Assembly (NCBI GenBank): GCA_001311585.1
Contig: BBBN01000124.1
Location: 1 to 5,162 of the forward strand
Reading direction: 5' to 3'
Source: Thermus sp. JCM 17653
GTDB taxonomy: Bacteria > Deinococcota > Deinococci > Deinococcales > Thermaceae
DNA: 5,162 bases
Shown here piece after piece: positions 1 through 4,932 of the stretch (positions within the stretch are counted from its first letter, which is position 1; each line of letters starts with the position of its first letter). The notes under the pieces are model-generated. The model had not been told where the DNA came from. It did no database searches and saw only the letters and a program-made list of their open reading frames with translations. The position numbers were made by a program, and so were the translations under genes.

Positions 1-767
1 CCGCGGGCATGGCCCTCCTGGGGGCGGCCTTCGGCCTGGCGGTGATCCTGGGGCCCGCCCTGGGGGCGGGGCTTGCCGCCTTCTTAGGCCTTTTGGCCCC
101 GGTCTTCTTCTCGGCGGGGATCGCCCTCCTCAACGCCCTCTTCGTCCACCTGGCCCTGCCCGAGTCCAGGACCCAAGGCAAGAGGGAGCCGGTGCGGCTT
201 TCCCCCTGGGACGGGCGGGTCTTCCCCCTCCTCCTCCTGGGATTCGCCCTCAACCTCTCCAGCGTGGCCCTGGAGCAGACCATCGCCTTCTACTTCCAGG
301 ACCGCCTGGGCCTAACGGGGGTGGAGACCGCTCGGAGCGTGGGGCTCGCCTTGGTCCTCTACGGGCTGGTGGCGGTCTTCCTCCAGGGCTTCCTGGTGCG
401 CAAGGCGGGCTGGCCCCCTAAGACCCTCCTCCTCCTGGGTCTTTCCGTGGGCCTTCTGGGCTTTCTGGCGCTGGTCTTTGCCAGGAGCTTTCCTGCCCTC
501 ACCCTGGGGCTTGCCCTCCAAGGAGCAGGGGCGGCCCTGGCGGGGCCTGGGGTGACGGCGGGGCTTTCCCTGGCGGTGGGGGAAGGGGAGCAAGGGCTGG
601 TGGCGGGCCTCAACAGCTCGGCCCAGGCCTTAGGAAGGATGTTCGGGCCCATCCTGGGCACGGGGCTCTACCGGATGGCCCCCGAAGCCCCCTACCTCCT
701 GGGAGCGGGGCTTCTCCTCTTGGGCCTGGCCTCCTTGCCCTTCCTGTTCCGCCGGGTCCGGCTTTGA
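1..767 (+). CDS. Major facilitator superfamily transporter, drug-efflux type (5' partial)
   Basis: This is an integral inner-membrane transporter, probably a proton-coupled exporter of small molecules. The frame is open to the left edge, with Ala-Gly codons before the first ATG at 9, so that ATG is internal and the N-terminal part (about TM1-4) lies outside the window. The visible part contains about eight hydrophobic helices. The first carries the antiporter motif C pattern (G...G...GPALG, near bases 27-80), known from TM5 of 12/14-helix drug:H+ antiporters. A charged loop around bases 170-210 (SRTQGKREPVR) fits the central cytoplasmic loop between TM6 and TM7. Six more helices follow, and the protein ends in the basic tail RRVRL. 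The TGA at 765-767 overlaps the recF ATG, so the two genes are probably co-transcribed. The substrate cannot be told. No frameshift is visible. Family call is firm; the export role is inferred from motif C. Confidence 0.85.
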   Translation, partial: AGMALLGAAFGLAVILGPALGAGLAAFLGLLAPVFFSAGIALLNALFVHLALPESRTQGKREPVRLSPWDGRVFPLLLLGFALNLSSVALEQTIAFYFQDRLGLTGVETARSVGLALVLYGLVAVFLQGFLVRKAGWPPKTLLLLGLSVGLLGFLALVFARSFPALTLGLALQGAGAALAGPGVTAGLSLAVGEGEQGLVAGLNSSAQALGRMFGPILGTGLYRMAPEAPYLLGAGLLLLGLASLPFLFRRVRL

Positions 768-1792
768 TGCGGCTCCTCCTCTTTCGGCAGCGGAACTTCC
801 GCAACCTGGCCCTGGAGGCCTTCCGTCCTCCTCCGGGCTTTTCGCCGTGGTGGGGGGGAACGGCCAGGGGAAGACCAATCTCCTTTGGGCCTGGCACCTC
901 CTCCTGGGGGGGAGGCGCCCGGGGCCCTGGGGGACCTGGTGCGCTTTGGAGAACGGGAAGCCTGGCTCTTCGCCGAGGTGCAAACCGAGCTTGGCCTCTA
1001 CCGGGTGGAGCAACGCCTAGGCCAGAAGGGAGGGAGGTGCGCCTCAACGGGAAGCCCGTGGGCTTAAGGGCGCTATGGGAGCTTCCCGGCTCGGTGCTGG
1101 TGCTCCCCGAAGACGTGGAAATCGTTCTTGGGCCCAAAGAGGCCAGGCGGGCCTTTCTAGACCGGCTTCTTTCCCGTTTTTCCCGGCGGTACGCCGCCCT
1201 CCTTACCGCCTACGAAAAGGTCTTGCGCCAGAGGAACGCCCTCTTGAAGGTGGGGGGAAACGGGCTAGGGGTTTGGGACCAGGAACTCGCCCGCTACGGG
1301 GAGGAAATCCTGGCCCTAAGAAGGCGCTTTCTCCGGCGCTTTCTGCCCATCTTCCAGGAGGTGTACCGGGCCCTGGCCCCGGGGGAAGCGGGCCTCGAGC
1401 TGGAGGAAAGCGTGCAGGGGGGCCTTCTAGAAGCCCTTCAGATAAGGCGGCAAGAGGAGCTCCTCCGGGGGCAGACCTTGGTGGGACCTCACCGGGACGA
1501 CCTGGTGGTCCTCCTCCAAGGCCGCCCCGCCCACCGCTTCGCCAGCCGGGGGGAGGCCAAGGCCTTGGCCCTAGCCCTGCGTCTGGCCGAGCACCGCCTC
1601 CTCGCGGAGCACCACGGGGACCCCCCCATCCTTCTTTTGGACGAGTGGAGCGAGGAACTGGACGAACCCCGGCGGCAGGCGGTTCTGCGCTACGCCAAGG
1701 ACCTCCCCCAGGCGGTTCTGGCTGGCCTCCAAGCGCCGAAGGTGGTGGTATGCTCCATGCAAATGGGGGTGGTCCTGTGCCCTGGCGGCTAA
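767..1792 (+). CDS. recF: DNA replication and repair protein RecF (frame interrupted by three single-base losses)
   Basis: RecF is a cytoplasmic SMC/ABC-type ATPase that binds DNA at single-strand gaps and, with RecO and RecR, loads RecA. The start at ATG 767 (MRLLLFRQRNFRNL) matches the usual RecF beginning; it overlaps the preceding TGA, and no strong Shine-Dalgarno is seen, so coupling is likely. From about 1031 to the TAA the frame is clean. It shows GPHRDD (residues 240-245), the signature-like FASRGE (258-263), Walker B ILLLDE (288-293) and the D-loop-like SEELD (295-299). Between about 839 and 1031 the protein continues in other frames: Walker A, GGNGQGKTN, is at 853-879 in the +1-position frame, and the following strand region is in a third frame. 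Each switch equals one missing base (near 836-841, in the G run 906-912, and near 1028-1034). The three sum to one codon and restore the frame. The reconstructed length is about 342 residues, normal for RecF. As written, the open frame lacks Walker A. Confidence 0.9.
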   Translation: MRLLLFRQRNFRNLALEAFRPPPGFSPWWGGTARGRPISFGPGTSSWGGGARGPGGPGALWRTGSLALRRGANRAWPLPGGATPRPEGREVRLNGKPVGLRALWELPGSVLVLPEDVEIVLGPKEARRAFLDRLLSRFSRRYAALLTAYEKVLRQRNALLKVGGNGLGVWDQELARYGEEILALRRRFLRRFLPIFQEVYRALAPGEAGLELEESVQGGLLEALQIRRQEELLRGQTLVGPHRDDLVVLLQGRPAHRFASRGEAKALALALRLAEHRLLAEHHGDPPILLLDEWSEELDEPRRQAVLRYAKDLPQAVLAGLQAPKVVVCSMQMGVVLCPGG

Positions 1793-2447
1793 AGGAGGTG
1801 ATTCCCGAGGCCTTAAAGCGGGCCGGGGGCAAGGAGCGGCTTAGGCGAGGCATGGTCCTCGCCGCCTGGCGGGAGGTGGTGGGGCCGGGCCTGGCCCGGG
1901 TCACCGAGCTCTGGCCCTCGAGGACGGCACCCTTTGGGTAGAGGTCCCCGATCCCGTGGTGGCCCACCAGCTCACCTACCACCGCCTCCTTCTGCTTCGC
2001 CGCTACGAGGAGCGGTTTCCGGGGATGGTGAAGGAAATCCGCTTCCAAGTGGGAAGCCCCAAGGCCCGGGAAGACTCCCCCAAGCCCCAAGACCCTGGTC
2101 CCGCCCAAGGCGTGCAGCTCGCCCAAAGCCGCAAGGCCTTGGCCCTGGCCCAGGAAGCCCCTCCCGAGCTCCGGGACAAGGTGGCCCGGGCGGCTTTAGC
2201 CCTTCTCCAACGGCAGAAGGGCACTCCCTGCCCCATCTGCCAGACCCCTAGCGAGACCCACCCTTGCCCCACCTGCCGGCGCCTTTTGCAAGCGCCCGCC
2301 GTGGTCAAGGAGGCGGAACGCCTTTACCGGGGAAAACCCCCGCGTCTCCAAGGGGAAGCCCTTCTGGTGGCCCGGCACCTGGCCCGGGGAAAGCTTCTCC
2401 AGGCCATGCGGGAACTCTACCCCGAGGCGTTGAGGAGGAAGGCCTAA
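1777..2447 (+). CDS. dciA: DUF721/DciA-family protein with four-cysteine zinc-ribbon segment (one frameshift)
   Basis: DciA (DUF721) proteins are helicase operators that help place DnaB on DNA in bacteria lacking DnaC. The first half fits the family: a helical start (RLKEVIPEALKRAGG), then AAWREVVGPGLA with the conserved Trp, then EDGTLWVEVPDPVVAHQL and KEIRFQVG. A one-base loss near 1906-1910 splits it; without correction the first frame stops at 1939-1941, and the rest continues in another frame from about 1908. I chose GTG 1777 (MPWRLKEV) because the family similarity begins there and a G-rich GGGGGTGG lies at 1765-1772; ATG 1750 is an alternative. It overlaps the recF end by 16 bases. After a Pro-rich linker and a helix, the C-terminal half has CPIC and CPTC separated by eight residues (2229-2276), a likely zinc site not typical of DUF721. 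The frame stops at TAA 2445-2447, but coding may really continue to 2557. Family call is good; the helicase-loading role here is inferred. Confidence 0.75.
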
Positions 2448-2557
2448 GGCCCTTCCTGGCCGATCTGGCCCGCCGCTTCCGGACGCTCTTCCCTGAGGAA
2501 GCCCTTCCTGCGGGGGTCCAAAGCCTTTTGGAAAAAGAAAAACCCCCGCCCCCCTAG
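2447..2557 (+). other. Probable C-terminal extension of the DciA-like protein in a shifted frame (or tiny separate ORF)
   Basis: After the TAA at 2445-2447 a different frame (codons 2444, 2447, 2450 onward) stays open to TAG 2555-2557. It reads like real protein: LRPFLADLARRFRTLFPEE, then a short Lys/Glu helix and a proline tail. The composition is amphipathic and most codons end in G or C, while the other two frames look random. There is no ATG, GTG or TTG start in this frame after 2432. One further base loss near 2415-2430 (for example in the CCCC run before GAGG) would fuse it smoothly to the DciA-like protein, in line with the other shifts in this window. I slightly favour that reading over a natural stop at 2447. 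The final codons run into the terminator stem of the opposite strand. Confidence 0.5.
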
Positions 2558-2568
2558 GGGGGGCGGGA
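2530..2568 (-). terminator. Intrinsic terminator of the tRNA-Glu/tRNA-Val unit
   Basis: A perfect 10-bp GC stem pairs 2545-2554 with 2558-2567 around a three-base loop. On the minus strand it is followed by two Gs and then a T-rich tract (TTTTTCTTTTT, reading 2542 down to about 2532). It lies only a few bases past the CCA end of tRNA-Val, so it should end the minus-strand tRNA transcript. On the plus strand the stem is followed by no T tract, so it is directional, although the hairpin itself could also slow transcripts coming from dciA. Confidence 0.9.
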
Positions 2569-2573
2569 GCGGT

Positions 2574-2650
2574 TGGTGGGCGGCAGAGGACTTGAACCTC
2601 TGGCCTCTCGCTTGTAAGGCGAGCGCTCTCGCCAGCTGAGCTAGCCGCCC
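2574..2650 (-). tRNA. tRNA-Val (anticodon TAC)
   Basis: The reverse complement folds into a complete cloverleaf. The acceptor GGGCGGC pairs with GCCGCCC, the D arm is GCTC...GAGC, the anticodon stem CTCGC/GCGAG encloses loop CTTACAA, and the T arm AGAGG/CCTCT has loop TTCAAGT. The discriminator is A (2577) and CCA is encoded (2574-2576). The anticodon TAC (2614-2616) reads the valine codon GUA and probably other GUN codons by wobble. The 5' end is one base from the tRNA-Glu CCA, so both are processed from one transcript. Confidence 0.97.
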
Positions 2651-2651
2651 A

Positions 2652-2726
2652 TGGTGACCCCAGGGGGAATCGAACCCCCGTTTCGGCCTTGAGAGGGCCG
2701 CGTCCTGACCGCTAGACGATGGGGCC
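2652..2726 (-). tRNA. tRNA-Glu (anticodon CTC)
   Basis: The reverse complement folds into a cloverleaf. The acceptor GGCCCCA pairs with TGGGGTC (one G-U pair), the D arm is GTC...GAC, the anticodon stem CGGCC/GGCCG encloses loop CTCTCAA, and the T arm GGGGG/CCCCC has loop TTCGATT. The discriminator is A (2655), followed by encoded CCA (2652-2654). The anticodon CTC (2691-2693) reads GAG, the glutamate codon favoured in this GC-rich genome. It is the first gene of the two-tRNA unit. Confidence 0.97.
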
Positions 2727-2760
2727 AAGCGAAGCGGGGCCTATGCGCCCGCGCCTAACC

Positions 2761-2790
2761 AGTTTAGGCCCTAGGCCGCCAAGGCTGCAA
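2761..2790 (-). promoter_or_regulatory. Candidate sigma-70-type promoter of the tRNA unit
   Basis: On the minus strand, TTGCAG (2790-2785) and TAAACT (2766-2761) are separated by 18 bases. They match TTGACA and TATAAT at four positions each. A transcription start would fall near 2754, giving a tRNA-Glu leader of about 28 bases. The site lies between the slyD stop and the tRNAs, where a promoter is expected. Read-through from slyD is also possible, because no terminator is evident between them. Confidence 0.6.
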
Positions 2791-2806
2791 GACCCCGGGG
2801 AACGCC

Positions 2807-3274
2807 CTAGTGGGCGTGGCCGCCCTCGTGCACGTGGCCGTGGAGGACTTCCTCCGGCGTGGCCTCGCGCACCCGCACCACCTCCACCTCAAAGTCCAGG
2901 TCTTTGCCCGCCAGGGGATGGTTGAAGTCAATGGTGACCTCCTCCCCCTGGACCTCCACCACGGTGAGGGGCATAGGGTTCCCCTCCATGTCCTGGGCGT
3001 AAAATTGAGCCCCAGGCACCACCTCGGCGTCCTCGGGGAAAGCGGAAAGGGGCACCACCTGGATCCCTTCGGGGTCATGGGGGCCGTAGGCCTTCTCCGC
3101 GGGCACGTGGGCCTGGAAGCGCTCCCCTTCCTCGCGGCCTTCCAGCTCCTCCTCGAGGCCCCGGATCAGGTTGCCGTGCCCGTGCAGGTAAGAGAGCTCC
3201 CCCTGGTCCAAAACCTCCCCCTCCACCTGGAGGGTGTAGCGGATGGTCACCACCTTGTCTTGTTCAACCTTCAT
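2807..3274 (-). CDS. slyD: FKBP-type peptidyl-prolyl cis-trans isomerase SlyD
   Basis: SlyD is a cytoplasmic prolyl isomerase and chaperone that can bind nickel. This protein has 155 residues from ATG 3274. The FKBP core comes first (MKVEQDKVVTIRYTL, DQGELSYLHGHGNLI at about 23-37, AYG at 62-64). The insert-in-flap chaperone domain follows (about 65-120), then a return to the core with FNHPLAGKDLDFEVEV, which is characteristic of SlyD. The last 11 residues contain five histidines (HGHVHEGGHAH), a probable metal-binding tail that is shorter than in E. coli. I chose ATG 3274 over the in-frame GTG 3280 because AAGGGTG (3285-3279) sits at the right distance before it and the family starts at MKV. 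The frame is intact, unlike several neighbours. It is divergent from the cysteine synthase gene and lies upstream of the tRNAs on the same strand. Confidence 0.95.
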   Translation of the reverse strand: MKVEQDKVVTIRYTLQVEGEVLDQGELSYLHGHGNLIRGLEEELEGREEGERFQAHVPAEKAYGPHDPEGIQVVPLSAFPEDAEVVPGAQFYAQDMEGNPMPLTVVEVQGEEVTIDFNHPLAGKDLDFEVEVVRVREATPEEVLHGHVHEGGHAH

Positions 3275-3308
3275 GTTCACCCTTTCGCAAGCCAGGCTTG
3301 CTCCCTCT

Positions 3309-3337
3309 AGCCTAGCAGACTCGAGGCCTCGGGAAAA
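3309..3337 (-). promoter_or_regulatory. Weak candidate promoter for slyD
   Basis: On the minus strand, TTTTCC (3337-3332) and TAGGCT (3314-3309) are separated by 17 bases, matching the -35 and -10 consensus at three positions each. The position, about 35-60 bases before the slyD ATG, is reasonable, but the match is poor and another site could be used. Confidence 0.3.
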
Positions 3338-3338
3338 G

Positions 3339-3363
3339 GGCCAAGGGGGTTCCGCCCTTGGCC
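3339..3363. repeat. Perfect 9-bp inverted repeat in the divergent slyD/cysK region, possible operator
   Basis: GGCCAAGGG (3339-3347) and CCCTTGGCC (3355-3363) are exact inverted copies around a seven-base spacer. The element lies just upstream of the cysK -10 box at 3370, across its -35 region, and close to the possible slyD promoter. It is not placed as a terminator, because transcription leaves this region in both directions. A protein-binding operator is the simplest reading; no particular regulator can be named. Confidence 0.5.
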
Positions 3364-3369
3364 AGGGGC

Positions 3370-3375
3370 TATAGT
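3370..3375 (+). promoter_or_regulatory. -10 box of a probable leaderless cysteine synthase promoter
   Basis: TATAGT matches TATAAT at five of six positions and ends six bases before the ATG at 3382. Transcription would therefore start at or next to the A of the start codon, giving an mRNA without a 5' leader, a common arrangement in the Deinococcus-Thermus group. No good -35 is visible at the usual distance, and no Shine-Dalgarno is needed. The inverted repeat at 3339-3363 covers the place where the -35 would be. Confidence 0.7.
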
Positions 3376-3381
3376 GGGGGT

Positions 3382-4294
3382 ATGCGGGTGGAAGGGGCGA
3401 TCGGCAAGACCCCGGTGGTCCGCCTGGCCAAGGTGGTGGCCCCGGACATGGCCGAGGTCTTCGTGAAGCTGGAGGGACAGAACCCAGGGGGGTCCATCAA
3501 GGACCGGCCCGCCTGGTACATGATCCGAGACGCCGAGGAGCGGGGGATCCTCAGGCCGGGCTCGGGCCAGGTCATCGTGGAACCCACCAGCGGCAACACC
3601 GGCATCGGCCTGGCCATGATCGCCGCAAGCCGCGGCTACCGCCTTATCCTCACCATGCCCGCCCAGATGTCCGAGGAAAGGAAGCGGGTCCTAAGGGCCT
3701 TTGGCGCCGAGCTCGTCCTCACCGATCCGGAGAGGCGGATGCTCGCGGCCAGGGAGGAGGCCCTAAGGCTCAAGGAAGAGCTTGGGGCCTTCATGCCCGA
3801 CCAGTTTCAAAACCCCGCCAACGTCCGGGCCCATTACGAGACCACGGGGCCCGAGCTCTACGAGGCCCTAGAAGGCCGCATCGACGCCTTCGTCTACGGC
3901 TCCGGGACCGGGGGGACCATCACCGGGGTGGGCCGCTACCTCAAGGAACGCCTCCCCCACGTGAAGGTCATCGCCGTGGAACCGGCCCGCTCCAACGTCC
4001 TCTCGGGGGGCAAGATGGGACCGCACCAGTTCCAGGGCATGGGCCCGGGCTTCATCCCGGAAAACCTGGACCTCTCCCTCCTGGACGGGGTGATCCAGGT
4101 GTGGGAGGAGGACGCCTTTCCCCTGGCCCGGAGGCTGGCCCGGGAGGAGGGGCTTTTCCTGGGGATGAGCTCGGGGGGGATCGTCTGGGCTGCCCTTCAG
4201 GTGGCCAGGGAGCTCGGCCCCGGCAAGCGGGTGGCCTGCATCAGCCCGGACGGGGGTGGAAGTACCTCTCCACCCCCTTTACGCCGAGCCCTAG
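3382..4294 (+). CDS. cysK: PLP-dependent cysteine synthase / O-acetylserine sulfhydrylase (two frameshifts at the 3' end)
   Basis: This cytoplasmic fold-type II PLP enzyme makes L-cysteine from O-acetylserine and sulfide. ATG 3382 gives MRVEGAIGKTPVVRL, the normal family start. Lys40 in NPGGSIKDRP should form the Schiff base with PLP. TSGNTG (69-74) is the substrate loop, GTGGT (175-179) holds the PLP phosphate, MSSGG follows, and Ser288 in ISPDGG should contact the pyridine nitrogen. The family C-terminus, DGGWKYLSTPLYAEP, appears only if one G is added in the run 4252-4256 and one C in 4273-4277; it then ends at TAG 4292-4294, about 304 residues. Uncorrected, the frame runs antisense through the next gene to 4656 and gives a false long tail. 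The gene appears to be transcribed alone from a leaderless promoter and converges on the LolA-like gene. CysM or another beta-replacing enzyme such as cystathionine beta-synthase is possible, but the motifs favour cysteine synthase. Confidence 0.9.
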
Positions 4295-4932
4295 CGGCGC
4301 ACCACCTGGGCGTCCTTGGGGTAGCGCTTGAGCTGGGCGGGGGTAAGGCTTGTCCGCTGGAACTCCACCACCCTGAGGTCCGCCAAAACCTTTCCCGCCT
4401 CGTCCTTGAAGACGAAGCGCAAGGGCCTGGGGTCGGCCTTGAGGACGTAGAGCTCCATCCGGCGAAGCCCTGGCCCTCCTTGACCCGCCCCACGAGCCTC
4501 CAGGTGACGCCCTCCGGAAGGCGCTCCTCGCCCACGAGGCGGAAGGTTACCCGCTCCGCAAGGGCCTTTAGGTCCCCCAGGCCCTGGGGGCTGAAGCCCA
4601 GGCCCTGGACCTGGGCTTTCTCCTTGGGAGCGACGATGAGCTGGTTGGTGAGGTAGAGGTAGTTCCAGACCTCCTTTTCGGTGACCACGGTGAAGTTCCC
4701 CTCCAAGGAGGCGGGCTTCAGGAACTCTATGCGGAAGAGGTTCTCCTTGGGGATGGCCAAGACCCGGGCCCTAAGCTCCTCCTGCCCCGAGGGGCCTTGG
4801 AGGGTGCCCTGGACCACCGCCCGCCAGCTCGGAGAGGTTTTTCTCCACCCGGTCCAGAATCTCCCCTGCCGTCTGGCCCAGGGCCAAGGAGAAAAGGAGC
4901 ACCAAAAGCCAAAGGATCTCCGATCTTCTCAC
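4291..4932 (-). CDS. LolA-like exported outer-membrane lipoprotein-sorting protein (two frameshifts)
   Basis: The reconstructed protein has about 213 residues. It starts at GTG 4932 with a signal peptide (MRRSEILWLLVLLFSLALGQ: basic start, strongly hydrophobic core, probable cleavage near ALG/Q) and then a helix (EILDRVEKNLSEL). Next come beta-rich stretches (FRIEFLKPASLEGNFTVV, EVWNYLYLTNQLIV, RMELYVLKADPRPLRFVF, VLADLRVVEFQRTSL) of the kind found in LolA/LolB-like periplasmic carriers. The middle part lies in a second frame, entered near 4816-4825 by a net +1 or -2 change. It returns to the first frame near 4464-4468 by a one-base loss, and the gene ends at TAG 4293-4291. The start overlaps the upstream stop as GTGA, with a strong Shine-Dalgarno, so it is translated as the second gene of an operon. 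A role in carrying lipid or lipoprotein across the periplasm is inferred from family resemblance; a general outer-membrane-biogenesis protein is the alternative. Confidence 0.7.
4574..4616 (+). repeat. Two adjacent GC hairpins inside the LolA-like gene
   Basis: CCCCCAG (4574-4580) and CTGGGGG (4584-4590) form a perfect 7-bp stem with a three-base loop. GCCCAGG (4596-4602) and CCTGGGC (4610-4616) form a second 7-bp stem with a seven-base loop. On the plus strand the second is followed by TTTCTCCTT, so it resembles a weak terminator for transcripts running past cysK. The same bases encode part of the LolA-like protein, and Gln/Gly/Leu/Pro-rich coding in GC-rich DNA may explain the symmetry. Confidence 0.35.

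Noticed and set aside
1791..1800. Near-perfect Shine-Dalgarno AAAGGAGGTG just after the recF stop
   Set aside because: It encodes Leu-Lys-Glu-Val of the DciA-like protein, and no standard start codon follows at a suitable distance, so it is probably coincidental.
1203..2126. Long minus-strand open frame across the recF end and dciA
   Set aside because: It is rich in Pro, Gly, Arg and Ser with no recognisable motif, which is typical of the complement of high-GC coding DNA; the plus-strand frames carry clear RecF and DUF721 motifs.
2777..2806. CCCCGGGG symmetry just after the slyD stop as a terminator
   Set aside because: It has four base pairs, no loop and no T tract after it on the minus strand.
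2810..3310. Plus-strand open frame opposite slyD
   Set aside because: It is the mirror of an intact, recognisable SlyD gene and has no motif of its own.
4257..4656. Extension of cysteine synthase into a fused C-terminal domain
   Set aside because: The added residues are the antisense of the LolA-like gene, and the family C-terminus is found in the other frames; it is a frameshift artefact.
767..4932. Programmed frameshifting or transcriptional slippage as the cause of all the shifts
   Set aside because: Slippage is known in Thermus dnaX at an A run, but eight or nine sites in ordinary genes, mostly at G/C runs, are much better explained by sequence error.
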